From Cellvibrio polysaccharolyticus (lineage in GTDB: Bacteria > Pseudomonadota > Gammaproteobacteria > Pseudomonadales > Cellvibrionaceae): a stretch of 64,000 nt of DNA. The position numbers and the translations under genes are program-made. The stretch covers positions 186,001 through 250,000 of the forward strand of contig NZ_PRDL01000001.1 in the NCBI RefSeq assembly GCF_015182315.1, read 5' to 3'. Position 1 is the first letter of the stretch, and each line of letters opens with the position of its first letter. Shown here piece by piece: positions 17,047 to 25,545 of this stretch. The notes under the pieces are model-generated. The model was not told where the DNA came from and did no database searches. It was given only the letters and a program-made list of their open reading frames with translations.

Positions 17047-17274
17047 ATGAAAACGGTAATAGCGGAAAAATCGGTAAATCCCCTGCCACACAAACAGGAT
17101 CTGGAAGATCGCATCCACCTGCAAATGCAAAAACTCCACGCCTTATGCGTAACCCATACCTTGCTGAACAGCCAGCCCCACCCTGTGCATGGCAACGTGC
17201 GCTTGCACTACGCCCTTATTCTTGAAGAACACTGCGACGAGCTCCAACAATTGCTGGATCGGCTTTTCCAATAA
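17047..17274 (+). CDS. Small hypothetical protein, helical
   Basis: A 75-residue protein not recognised. It has GAAGGAAG just before its ATG, which supports translation. The sequence is hydrophilic with two predicted helices (about 17-42 and 52-74) and contains four histidines and a single cysteine; there is no signal or membrane segment. It is divergent from the XRE regulator, which may control it. Confidence 0.6.
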   Translation: MKTVIAEKSVNPLPHKQDLEDRIHLQMQKLHALCVTHTLLNSQPHPVHGNVRLHYALILEEHCDELQQLLDRLFQ

Positions 17275-17295
17275 CGCCCCTTGAAGGCGGAAGGT

Positions 17296-17550
17296 TCAAT
17301 CTTCCGCCTGTTCGGCTTTGTGGCGAAGTTGCTGCAGCTGCTGCTTGAGGGTATTAAGGCCGGCTTTGATCTGCCCGGCGTGCTGGTGCATGCCTTCGAG
17401 CGTGGCTTTGTCGAGCGGTTGATCGCTCTTCATCAGTGCCGTCGTCGCATCGCAGAAAAAGGCACAACGGCTTTGAAAATCCACGAAATCGTCATAAAAA
17501 TACAGCAAATCCACACTGACAGGCTGCTGGGGTTGATCCGGTTTGCTCAT
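17296..17550 (-). CDS. Small hypothetical protein
   Basis: An 84-residue cytoplasmic protein not assigned to a family. It has GGAG about 8 bases before ATG. The start is proline/glutamine-rich (SKPDQPQQP), then an aromatic segment LLYFYDDFVDFQSRC with two cysteines, then a C-terminal amphipathic helix with coiled-coil character (GLNTLKQQLQQLRHKAEQ). It is convergent with the 75-residue gene and lies downstream of vsr. Confidence 0.6.
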   Translation of the reverse strand: MSKPDQPQQPVSVDLLYFYDDFVDFQSRCAFFCDATTALMKSDQPLDKATLEGMHQHAGQIKAGLNTLKQQLQQLRHKAEQAED

Positions 17551-17626
17551 AGGTGTAACTCCTTCTACAGTGGTCTGTTATGCCAGACCCTTTATAAAAA
17601 ATGAATGCAACCATGATGCGCCAGGG

Positions 17627-18079
17627 CTATCGGTAACCTTCCAATTCGGCGCTGTTGGCATCAAATTGCAACCAATTTTTGGTGGTTTGTACAATCTCTG
17701 CCGGTGTTCGTCGGGTTTTGCCTTTAAAGGCACACTCCCACACCACCAGCACTTTCCAGCCTGCGGCCTCGCAGGCGGCGATATTCTCCTGATCCCGCTC
17801 CAGGTTGCGGCCAATTTTCTCTTGCCAAAAAATGGGCCGGGTAGATGGCCACTTGAACAGATGGCAATGGTGGGCATGCCAGAAACAACCGTTTACAAAA
17901 ATCACCGCCCGGTATTTGGGAAACACCAGATCAGGTTTGCCCGGTAAATCTTTACGGTACAGCTGGTAGCGAAAGCCTTCGTGATGCAGCGCTTTGCGCA
18001 AAAACACTTCAAAGCGGTTATCCCGGCCACGAATGCCCGCCATCATGGCCGAGCGTTTGGGCGGGGTAACAATATCCAT
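17627..18079 (-). CDS. vsr: Very short patch repair endonuclease Vsr
   Basis: A 150-residue Vsr endonuclease, normal length. The catalytic Asp50 is in GKPDLVFP, and the zinc and active-site region follows in NGCFWHAHHCH (residues 63-73). It nicks DNA 5' of the T in T:G mismatches that arise when 5-methylcytosine deaminates, starting short-patch repair. It begins 7 bases after the stop of the cytosine methyltransferase gene, so the two are co-transcribed, as is usual for Vsr and its methylase. Confidence 0.95.
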   Translation of the reverse strand: MDIVTPPKRSAMMAGIRGRDNRFEVFLRKALHHEGFRYQLYRKDLPGKPDLVFPKYRAVIFVNGCFWHAHHCHLFKWPSTRPIFWQEKIGRNLERDQENIAACEAAGWKVLVVWECAFKGKTRRTPAEIVQTTKNWLQFDANSAELEGYR

Positions 18080-18086
18080 CGCCCGG

Positions 18087-19352
18087 TCAGGCCCCGGTAG
18101 TCGCGGGCAGTTTTTTGCTTTTCCTGCGTGCCGGTTGGGTGGTTAATTCGCGAATATAAGGCAGCATTGCCTTGGCCACGGCGCCGATAACCGGCACCAC
18201 TACGCTGTTACCAAATTGTTTGTAAGCCTGGGTATCGCTTACCGGTATTTTAAAAGTATCCGGGTAGCCCATTAACCGGGCGCACTCCCGGGGTGTCAGC
18301 TTGCGCGGGCGTTTGCGTTTTCCCTGGGAGACCAGAATTTCCGAGCCATCCTTGTAATAACGTGCCGACAAGGTGCGGGTAATACTCTCTTCTGTCACCA
18401 GGCCAAAGCCGAAACCATTACCGGCGGCGCGGTGTTTTTCGGCATAGCCTTGCAGGTAATTCCAGAGCTTTTCAGACAGGGTGTATTTGGCATTGATGGC
18501 CGCTTTGCTGCCATCGGTGTAAGGTGGCTCTGCGGTTTCGCTGCCATTTTGCGGGTGCAAAATGTCGCCCAGCCGGGCGGTCACGGCTGGCAGATCTACC
18601 TGATTCCAGGCAAATGCGGTGGGCTTGCGAAAGCCGACAATCATGATGCGTTCGCGGTGCTGCGGCACAAAGTGTTTGCCATCAATCACCTTGAAATGCA
18701 CTTCATAACCCAGCTCACCTTGCAGCGTTTCCAGAATCACTTTGAAGGTGTTGCCCTTGTCGTGCGACAGCAGGTTTTTCACATTCTCCAGTAAAAATGC
18801 CGCCGGGCGTTTGGCGGCAATAATCCGGGCCACATCGAAAAACAGCGTACCCTGGGTATTACAGGCAAAGCCGTGCGGGCGACCCATGGCATTCTTTTTG
18901 GAAACGCCGGCAATGCTGAACGGCTGGCAGGGAAAACCGGCCAGCAGTACGTCATGGTCAGGGATATCCTGTTCGGTCACTTTGGTGATGTCACCCGCCA
19001 GTTGGTGCTGGCGATGGGGCGGAAAGTTGGCGAGGTAGGTTTTTTGCGAAAAGGGGTTCCACTCGCTGGTGAACAGACATTGGCCGCCAATGCTTTCAAA
19101 GCCCAACCGGATACCGCCTATGCCGGCGAACAGATCAATAAAGGTGAAAGCGGGTGGCGTTGTCGGTGTATCGGGCGCCAGTGGCAATACGCGCTGACGC
19201 AGCGCATCGGCGAGGTAGGCCGGTGGCTCATGGTCGCGAACTTCCCAGCGCCGCACGGTGCGCGCATCCACCCCCAACATGTCAGCCAATTCGTGTTGGC
19301 TGTAGCGCGCGCGGGCTTCCTGCAGCAGCTTGATGGTGGGTGATTCGCTCAT
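18087..19352 (-). CDS. dcm: DNA (cytosine-5) methyltransferase, Dcm type, with N-terminal HTH
   Basis: A 421-residue C5-methyltransferase. Motif I is FIDLFAGIGG (71-80), the catalytic Cys142 is in GFPCQPFS, motif VI is in LLENVKN, QHRER is motif VIII, and QFGNSV is motif X. Residues 1-50 form a helix-turn-helix (HELADMLGVDARTVRRWEVR) that may bind its own promoter, resembling the N-terminal extension of E. coli Dcm. No restriction endonuclease gene is adjacent, so this looks like a solitary methylase paired with Vsr, or an R-M system that lost its nuclease. The target sequence cannot be read from the protein. Confidence 0.95.
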   Translation of the reverse strand: MSESPTIKLLQEARARYSQHELADMLGVDARTVRRWEVRDHEPPAYLADALRQRVLPLAPDTPTTPPAFTFIDLFAGIGGIRLGFESIGGQCLFTSEWNPFSQKTYLANFPPHRQHQLAGDITKVTEQDIPDHDVLLAGFPCQPFSIAGVSKKNAMGRPHGFACNTQGTLFFDVARIIAAKRPAAFLLENVKNLLSHDKGNTFKVILETLQGELGYEVHFKVIDGKHFVPQHRERIMIVGFRKPTAFAWNQVDLPAVTARLGDILHPQNGSETAEPPYTDGSKAAINAKYTLSEKLWNYLQGYAEKHRAAGNGFGFGLVTEESITRTLSARYYKDGSEILVSQGKRKRPRKLTPRECARLMGYPDTFKIPVSDTQAYKQFGNSVVVPVIGAVAKAMLPYIRELTTQPARRKSKKLPATTGA

Positions 19353-19502
19353 ACCGGCTTCTCTGGGTCAATTTCCGGACACTATGGCCTAAAAATGTCC
19401 CATGATCAATGCATAAGCTGGTTTTTTATACAGTTTATTCGAAGTGTTACTTAAATAAGAGGGCCGTTTGTTGACAAGGGCGGCCAACCACTGAAGCTGA
19501 AA

Positions 19503-19610
19503 ATGAAAGGCTCCCAAGGCTAATAAAGACCGTCTGCCGCAGGGATGCGGCAGTCGAGCCCCCATGGATGGGTTTACGGCGTGTCTTGATTAGCCTTGGG
19601 AGCCTTTCAT
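19503..19610. repeat. Arm-variable hairpin element, copy A
   Basis: Bases 19503-19530 pair with 19583-19610 (28 bp, one mismatch). They enclose a core nearly identical to those at 29.6 and 30.1 kb. The core holds a small stem CTGCCGCA/TGCGGCAG at 19534-19552 and a second C-run/G-run stem at 19559-19573. The arms have no similarity to those of the other copies. It starts 24 bases beyond the stop of the minus-strand hydrolase gene, so it may also act as that gene's terminator. Confidence 0.85.
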
Positions 19611-19633
19611 GTACATCCGGTTTGGAGAAAACT

Positions 19634-20461
19634 TCAAATACCGCCTTGTTGCCGTAAAAATCGCTCAACAGCCTTAAACGTGGCAGGATTGTCGAAAAGA
19701 TTGTTATGGCCAACACCCTCCAGGCGGATCAGCTCTTTCTCGCCGCCCAATGATTCCCAGGTTTCCAGGGAATCATCCACCGGAATCACCACATCGTCAT
19801 TAGCGATCAGCATCAGCGTGGGCGCGGTAATCTGGCTGGCGATGCCCTGCAAATCAAACGGATGTTTCATCAACCATTTCACCGGCACAAAAGGCAGCGT
19901 GCGCTGGCCGTTTTGCAGCGCGCTCTTTAACGGGGCCAGCAGAACCACGCCATGCATCGGCTTTTGAGTAGCGAGATAGCCGGTAACCGCTGAACCCAGG
20001 CTGCGGCCCATCACAAAAAACCGCACATTTTCACCGGGGTGCAGGCTGGCGGCGCGGTCGTAAATGGCCAGGGCATCGGCATAAAAACCGGTTTGAGACG
20101 GCAAGCCATCGCTCAGGCCGTAACCGCGGTAATTAAACGTATACACATGGCGAACCGGCAAGCGGCTCAATACCGGCAACATGCCGGCAACATCTTCGGC
20201 GTTACCGCCAAAATAAAACAGGATATGGGCATTGTTGGCCGCCGGGTTTTCCAGATGCCAGCCCTGCAAGTTGATATCGTCCTGTTCGAGAATAAATTCC
20301 CGGTTGGCGAAATCATGGTATTGGGAGGTGAGCGGCTGTGAGCCGGGAAATATCAGTTTGCCCTGATAAAACCAGGCCACGCCGCAGAGCAGCAAATAGC
20401 AGAGTAAAAGCCCCAGTAATATGGTCGACATGCGTTTTATCTTCATTGATGGGTTGGTCAT
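19634..20461 (-). CDS. Membrane-anchored alpha/beta hydrolase (BEM46/ABHD13-like)
   Basis: A 275-residue serine hydrolase. An N-terminal membrane anchor (residues about 12-31) precedes the hydrolase fold. The catalytic triad is Ser154 in GRSLGS, Asp222 or Asp223 in LIANDDVVIP, and His252 in EGVGHNNLF. YRGYGLSDG is the typical strand-4 loop. The substrate is unknown; homologues are called alpha/beta hydrolases of unknown specificity, probably acting at the inner membrane facing the periplasm. Alternative starts at the sixth or eleventh codon are possible. Confidence 0.88.
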   Translation of the reverse strand: MTNPSMKIKRMSTILLGLLLCYLLLCGVAWFYQGKLIFPGSQPLTSQYHDFANREFILEQDDINLQGWHLENPAANNAHILFYFGGNAEDVAGMLPVLSRLPVRHVYTFNYRGYGLSDGLPSQTGFYADALAIYDRAASLHPGENVRFFVMGRSLGSAVTGYLATQKPMHGVVLLAPLKSALQNGQRTLPFVPVKWLMKHPFDLQGIASQITAPTLMLIANDDVVIPVDDSLETWESLGGEKELIRLEGVGHNNLFDNPATFKAVERFLRQQGGI

Positions 20462-20595
20462 CCTGTCTTGCTATTTGAATAACATGAAGTGGTAATGAAA
20501 TCCATCCATCATGAATTTTTCCCGCTACTATGACGGCTATTTTTGTCGCGGTCGTTGTCAGAGACAGCCGTTGTTTTCAGATGACAGGATAACTC

Positions 20596-21672
20596 ATGGA
20601 TTCATTAACCCAAATCGCACTGGGCTCGGCGGTGGGTGTTGCCGTTATGGGGCGCCGTACGCCGGCCTGGAAAGCGGCACTGGCGGGCGCGTTTTTTGGC
20701 ACCTTGCCAGATTTGGACGCACTTATTAAACATGCTGATCCTATCCGCAACATGACCTTCCACCGGGCAGAAAGCCACGGGTTCTTTTATCTCACCCTGC
20801 TATCGCCATTGCTGGCCTGGCTGGTATTGCGGCTGTGGCCCAACAGCGGCAGTTACCGGCGCTGGTTGCTGGCGATCTGGCTGATTCTGATTACCCATGT
20901 ATTGCTGGATGCATTAACGGTATACGGCACCCAGCTGCTGCAACCCTTCAGTGATCACCCCTTTGAAGTGGGCAGTATTTTTATTATCGACCCGCTGTAT
21001 ACCCTGCCCTTGTTGCTCGGCTTGTTGTTAACGCTGCGTCGCAAAGCCGATAATTTCCGCCGGTGGAATAACCTGGCACTGGGTTTCAGCAGCGCTTATT
21101 TGTTGTGGGGTATTGGAGCGCAATACCACGTCAAGCAAGTGGCCGAAGAGACGCTGGCGCAACAGTATCCGCAGGTGGAGCAAATTCTGGTAACGGCAAC
21201 GCCGTTTAATACCTGGGTGTGGCGGGTGCTGGCGATGACGCCGGACGGTTATCTCGAAGGTTTTTACGCGCTGAATGATAGCGACAAAGCCATTAAGTTT
21301 GATTTCTTCCCGTTTGCTGATGCCTCTTTGCAGGCAGCAGCAAAACAGATTGCACCGCACCAGTCAGCGGCGCCGCTGCCGGTGTCGGAATGGGAAATTG
21401 CCCGTATGGCCTGGTTCAGCCACGGCTTTTTTCATCTGAGGGAAGAAGATGGTCGGTTGATCATTTCCGATTTGCGGATGGGTCAGGAGCCTTTTTACAC
21501 CTTTAATTTTGTGGTCGCCGAGCGCGATGCCGATCAACAATGGCAAGCAATAAAACCGGAGCTGGACACGGTGCGACCACCGATTCGCGCTACCTTGTCA
21601 TGGCTGAAACAACGCGCCACCGGCCAGCGCATTGCGCCGCCACGGGTTGCGGATTCTTATCATATTGAATGA
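20596..21672 (+). CDS. Membrane-bound metal-dependent hydrolase (YdjM/YbcI, DUF457 family)
   Basis: A 358-residue protein. The first half is the YdjM-like membrane domain with conserved metal ligands: MDSLTQIALG at the start, PDLDAL at 38-43, FHRAESHGFF and LLITHVLLDALTVYGT. Several membrane helices lie between residues 58 and 180. The C-terminal 170 residues are soluble. E. coli YdjM is LexA-regulated, but no convincing LexA box was seen here. The reaction is unknown. Confidence 0.88.
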   Translation: MDSLTQIALGSAVGVAVMGRRTPAWKAALAGAFFGTLPDLDALIKHADPIRNMTFHRAESHGFFYLTLLSPLLAWLVLRLWPNSGSYRRWLLAIWLILITHVLLDALTVYGTQLLQPFSDHPFEVGSIFIIDPLYTLPLLLGLLLTLRRKADNFRRWNNLALGFSSAYLLWGIGAQYHVKQVAEETLAQQYPQVEQILVTATPFNTWVWRVLAMTPDGYLEGFYALNDSDKAIKFDFFPFADASLQAAAKQIAPHQSAAPLPVSEWEIARMAWFSHGFFHLREEDGRLIISDLRMGQEPFYTFNFVVAERDADQQWQAIKPELDTVRPPIRATLSWLKQRATGQRIAPPRVADSYHIE

Positions 21673-21711
21673 TAATTAAGTTTCATTCCACTAACGATAA
21701 GATGAAGGAAC

Positions 21712-21918
21712 ATGACAATGTCGCTGACGATAATGGCCATGATTGGAGTAGTGATTAAGCTGGGCATCGTTGTATTTTTGCTGATGATGGTATTTTATTT
21801 TGTGCGTGCACAGCAGCGCATTGCCAAGGCTAATGAGCAAATGGCGCAGTCCCAGGCAGAAACTGCCAGACATCTTGCTGCCTTGGCAGCCCGCGCGAAA
21901 CATCTCCCGAGAGAATAA
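21712..21918 (+). CDS. Small membrane protein
   Basis: A 68-residue protein: one hydrophobic helix (about 5-28), then a charged amphipathic tail with coiled-coil character (QRIAKANEQMAQSQAETARH). AAGGA precedes two close ATG codons. No family was recognised. A degenerate copy of its last 14 codons occurs downstream at 22865-22909, which shows that it formed the left edge of the tandem duplication producing the two PEP-CTERM genes. Confidence 0.65.
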   Translation: MTMSLTIMAMIGVVIKLGIVVFLLMMVFYFVRAQQRIAKANEQMAQSQAETARHLAALAARAKHLPRE

Positions 21919-22241
21919 ATTCTGCAGGCTCCTTTTACTCGCTGGCGCTTAACTACTCACTGACGCGTAAGGCACTCGCGGTGCCAGGAGCCATTTCCCC
22001 GCGTTGCCTCTGTCTGCCATTCCAGACAGGGACGCCCACGTCTTTCGCCCGGGTTTTCAATAAACGCCAGCGCCAACCTCTCACTTTTTTATGTCGAAAA
22101 AGCTGACATTTTTTGCTGATTTAAGAGCCATTAAAAAGGCTGCCTCGTTTATACCCTTGTATCAAATGACGATTTTAATGACGGCATTAAATATGCTTCA
22201 TTAAATGTGACGCATGTCGCATTTGTCGCGAGGAGATAGTT
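21919..22241. other. Leader region of the first PEP-CTERM gene (duplicated unit)
   Basis: No gene. The 160 bases before 22242 match the bases before 23211 closely, including GGCATTAAATATGCTTCATTA and the GCGAGGA ribosome site. The match also covers GTCGAAAAAGCTGACA further upstream. This conserved leader presumably holds the promoter shared by both paralogues. Confidence 0.6.
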
Positions 22242-22817
22242 ATGTCCAGCTCATGGAAAACTGGCCTTGTTGGTGTGGCGATGGCACTGTGCGCTTCTTC
22301 GGTCAGTGCCTGGGTAATTACCTGTTTACCGAATGGTCAGCGTCCGGTGACGCTGATCGATGCAATTGATTGCACAATACAAGACCCGATCAACCTGAAT
22401 GGCGCGCATGATATTAATGCGCTATTTGGCATCTACGACTGGATGAAAGGAGGCAAATTAAATAGTCAGAGCAGCAAGAATTTGTTTTCGCTAATTTCAG
22501 ATTCCCTGGATACCAGAGTAACTGGAGCTTCGCACACCGGTGCATCATTCCCCCAAGCCTACAACCGTTCAGCAATTGCTATGCCTTTTGGTCCGGGTGG
22601 TGGTAATTCGAATACATCTGCCTGGCTGATAACACCCGGTGAAACTTCTGGTGCGTTTACGGATAAAGACGTTGCAGCAGTTGATAGGGGTTTAACCAAT
22701 GATGTTTTGTTTGGCTCCAATTCGCCCGAAGTAAAACTGCCTGAACCTAATATCGCTTTATTGTTGATGACCGGGCTAGTGTCTATTTTTTTAATACGTC
22801 GTCGTATTGCCAGCTAG
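22242..22817 (+). CDS. PEP-CTERM sorting-domain protein, paralogue 1
   Basis: A 191-residue secreted protein. Residues 1-23 are a signal peptide (ALCASSVSA cleavage region). The C-terminus has the PEP-CTERM sorting signal: LPEPNIALLLMTG, a hydrophobic helix, then the basic cluster RRRIAS. Such proteins are handled by exosortase, which recognises the PEP motif and removes the tail; no exosortase gene is in the window. The body has two cysteines near the N-terminus (TCLPN and AIDCTIQ) and shows no known domain. It is about 60 percent similar to the next gene. Confidence 0.88.
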   Translation: MSSSWKTGLVGVAMALCASSVSAWVITCLPNGQRPVTLIDAIDCTIQDPINLNGAHDINALFGIYDWMKGGKLNSQSSKNLFSLISDSLDTRVTGASHTGASFPQAYNRSAIAMPFGPGGGNSNTSAWLITPGETSGAFTDKDVAAVDRGLTNDVLFGSNSPEVKLPEPNIALLLMTGLVSIFLIRRRIAS

Positions 22818-22838
22818 TGAAGTAAAACGTTTGAGAGC

Positions 22839-22866
22839 AAAAGCCGCGGAATCTGCCGCAGCTTTT
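22839..22866 (+). terminator. Terminator of PEP-CTERM paralogue 1
   Basis: AAAAGCCGCGG pairs with CCGCAGCTTTT with one mismatch around a 6-base loop, followed by T. It is the diverged counterpart of the perfect terminator at 23811-23838. Confidence 0.75.
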
Positions 22867-22909
22867 TGCTGCATTGGCATCCCGCGCACGGCACCTTCCC
22901 AAAGAATAA
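22865..22909 (+). pseudogene. Duplicated tail of the 68-residue membrane protein gene
   Basis: Reads FAALASRARHLPKE then stop, against LAALAARAKHLPRE then stop at the end of the gene ending 21918. It has no start or upstream part. It marks the junction of a tandem duplication of about 970-990 bp. The remaining bases to 23210 are the second copy of the leader, with no other gene. Confidence 0.75.
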
Positions 22910-23210
22910 ATGCTTCAGGCTCCTTTCCAATGAGTGCTACCTAACGCATTCGTAACGCACAAGCGGTAGAGGGAGCTATTTCCTCCACGACTTTAGTGCC
23001 GCCCTGTTTAGTCCCTCATGTAGTTATTCACTAAGCCATAGCGGCAATTTCCTTTCTTTTACGTCGAAAAAGCTGACAGTTTTTGCGCTTTTCCGGGCTG
23101 CAAAAAAGCGGTTCTGCTTATGTCCTTGTATTGAATGAGGATTTTAATGACGGCATTAAATATGCTTCATTAAATGAGACTTATGTCACATTTAACGCGA
23201 GGAAATAACT

Positions 23211-23789
23211 ATGTCCAGCTCATGGAAAATTGGTCTTGTTGGTGTGGTGATGGCACTGTGTGCTTCTTCTGTCAGTGCTGGTGTAGTCACCTGTTTACCG
23301 AATAATCAGCGCGTAGCAACGCTGAGCGATGCGGTTGAGTGCAGAACGCAAAACTCAATCAACCTGAATGATTCGAATGATATTAATGCGCTTTATGGCA
23401 CCAGCTACAACTGGATGAAAGAAGGCGAATTAACCAACCAGGGCAGCAACGATCTGTTTTCGCTGACTACCAATTCCTGGGGTACCAACGTAACAGGAAC
23501 CTGGTATATCGATGCGTCATTCTGGGATTTATACAGCCGTGCGGTTATTACCATGCACGTCGGTCAGGGCGGTGGTAATCCGGATGCATTTGCCTGGTTG
23601 ATTACACCCGGTGAAACTTCAGGTTCGTTTACTTACAAAAGAGTTTCTGGCGGTGGTGGCGGTTTATCCAATATGTTTTTATTTGGCTCCGGCACACCCG
23701 AAGTAAAAGTACCCGAACCTAATATCGCTTTATTGTTGATGACCGGGTTGTTGTCGATTTTCTTTATACGTCGCCGTGTTGCCTGCTAA
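23211..23789 (+). CDS. PEP-CTERM sorting-domain protein, paralogue 2
   Basis: A 192-residue homologue of the preceding gene with the same signal peptide, the same paired cysteines (TCLPN and AVECRTQ), the shared run AWLITPGETSG, a glycine-rich stretch (SGGGGGL) and the C-terminal PEP signal (VPEPNIALLLMTG, helix, RRRVA). Its middle is richer in Trp and Tyr than paralogue 1. It is probably an exported, exosortase-processed surface or matrix protein. Function unknown. The ribosome site GCGAGGAAA precedes its ATG. Confidence 0.88.
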   Translation: MSSSWKIGLVGVVMALCASSVSAGVVTCLPNNQRVATLSDAVECRTQNSINLNDSNDINALYGTSYNWMKEGELTNQGSNDLFSLTTNSWGTNVTGTWYIDASFWDLYSRAVITMHVGQGGGNPDAFAWLITPGETSGSFTYKRVSGGGGGLSNMFLFGSGTPEVKVPEPNIALLLMTGLLSIFFIRRRVAC

Positions 23790-23810
23790 TAAAGTAAAAC
23801 GTTTGAAAGC

Positions 23811-23838
23811 AAAAGCCGCGGAATTTGCCGCGGCTTTT
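23811..23838 (+). terminator. Intrinsic terminator of PEP-CTERM paralogue 2
   Basis: AAAAGCCGCGG and CCGCGGCTTTT form a perfect 11-bp stem with a 6-base loop, followed by further T. It is a strong intrinsic terminator. Confidence 0.9.
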
Positions 23839-24052
23839 TAATTAATCTTCAGCCCTTAATGTTAGAGTGCAATCTTAAATTAAAGCTTTTTCTATACAGC
23901 GAGCAGATGCTCTTCGTGACACTTCGCGTTCCCATTTTTAGCTAATTTCTAAATTCATATAAGCCTCAGTGGGTTATTCGATAAAATTTTTCGAGAACGT
24001 CCGGCTTTGTGTGTGGAGAGTTCCAATTACCGACTTAATGGCTTAGGAAAAT

Positions 24053-25354
24053 TTACGATTCCGTGTTTTTCACAAAATATTGATTTAGTGCTGGATCTAA
24101 AGTTTCATCGAAATAAAACTCCAGCCAGTCATCATCACTAGTTTCCTCTCTTATAATATTAAGGGACTTTAATAAATACCCAGAGCTAATCTTATCTAGT
24201 AAAATTGCCCCTACATCTTGATGATCACGTAAGAAATCTTTATGGCTTAGCTCGCCGGTGATTAAGCGTAATACGGTTCGCAATGAAATCCTTATTTTTT
24301 TTCCCGTCATTTGAAAACCACCATAAAAATCAGCCCCAGGAATATAATGTCCAGCGCGAAGAACATTTATCGAATTTGTTGCGTTGCGCTCTGGTTTTGA
24401 GAATTTTTCTATAGTTCTATTTAAGGCAATAGTTAGATCAGCTATTTTTGAATAGCAATTTTTTTTCGAAAACGAAATAATCTCGAAATTACGAGTTATT
24501 TCGTTTCCAAAAATACCTTTTGTTTGCTCTTTTACGTGAATCAAAAAGACAAAGCTAATAGTTTCTTGACTACTCAAAAAATTATCTATTATTGATATTG
24601 CTCCATAGGAACCGTAACTGTCGCTTTGATTTGTAAATAAATCACAGTCACCATCGCATATAAAGATACCTTTAATTCCATGGAATCCAGACTTTTTTAA
24701 TTGGTCTCTTTTTTTTATTAAACGATTATATAAGACGTTATTATGAAGGGTAGGGGCTTTCTTAAATGATGGATAGCCCATTGAAAGAGTTGATTTTCTA
24801 GGAACATATTTGATTGCGATTTCTATGTCATCATATTTACTATCTATTTGATGATGAATGTTTGGAAGCTTGGCGATATTTTGCATGAATGCTTTAAATT
24901 TATATTCTATAAATTTTCTGGTTTCCGATTTTTCAGGCAATTTTAACCTTATCTTCTTGCGCAATTCATCGGTCCCTCCGAATCGAAAGTCGAAACCTGA
25001 GAGACTACTAACCCCTAGTTTTTTAGAGACTAGACGAAACTCTTCCAAAAAGTACTCAATATCATTTTTCTTGATGCTATCTTGATCGCTAATACAAGTA
25101 ATATCAGAAACCATTTCGAACTCTTGGCTAATAAAATGTATATCTGGTCGAGAAGTTCCTCCATGATTAAATTCGTAGTTAACTTTACCAATTTCCGAAA
25201 GTAAGTTAATTACTATTATTTCCCATAGTGCATCTAACGATTTAATGTTACCCGCATTTAGTTTGGAAACTAGCTGTCTTAGCGCATCCGTGGGTATAAA
25301 TTGGGAAGTTTCGTTGATGAGGTGTTGAGTTGCTCGCCTAGAAAGAATTGGCAT
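24053..25354 (-). CDS. Unrecognised 433-residue protein, AT-rich, possible nuclease
   Basis: Not assigned to a family. It is cytoplasmic (no signal or membrane segment) and Lys/Ile/Phe-rich, with base composition far more AT-rich than its neighbours, suggesting horizontal transfer. Residues 54-87 resemble a PD-(D/E)XK nuclease core: Glu54, then RPDIHF (Pro70-Asp71) and QEFEMVSDIT (Glu78, Glu80), although the usual lysine after the acidic residue is absent. It stands alone between the PEP-CTERM genes and a zinc exporter. Orphan genes of this kind often prove to be phage-defence genes, but nothing here proves that. Confidence 0.7.
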   Translation of the reverse strand: MPILSRRATQHLINETSQFIPTDALRQLVSKLNAGNIKSLDALWEIIVINLLSEIGKVNYEFNHGGTSRPDIHFISQEFEMVSDITCISDQDSIKKNDIEYFLEEFRLVSKKLGVSSLSGFDFRFGGTDELRKKIRLKLPEKSETRKFIEYKFKAFMQNIAKLPNIHHQIDSKYDDIEIAIKYVPRKSTLSMGYPSFKKAPTLHNNVLYNRLIKKRDQLKKSGFHGIKGIFICDGDCDLFTNQSDSYGSYGAISIIDNFLSSQETISFVFLIHVKEQTKGIFGNEITRNFEIISFSKKNCYSKIADLTIALNRTIEKFSKPERNATNSINVLRAGHYIPGADFYGGFQMTGKKIRISLRTVLRLITGELSHKDFLRDHQDVGAILLDKISSGYLLKSLNIIREETSDDDWLEFYFDETLDPALNQYFVKNTES

Positions 25355-25545
25355 TCATCATTTTCCTCTGCTTCAAAAATAAAAAAATCATCTTATTGCA
25401 CTTGTATCTAAGAATATCAATGTGAGGATACTGACCGATCATTACCACCGCTATTAATTTTATCGAGGATTTTTTAATTCCATCGACTTCATTAGATAGA
25501 GAAAAAGTAAACCAATTTTTTGGGTTTTCTTTGAGACAACCCCTG

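Noticed and set aside
20462..20595. Search for a LexA box before the YdjM-like gene, as in E. coli
   Set aside because: No CTGT-N8-ACAG match was found; a nearby CTGT and ACAG pair has the wrong spacing.
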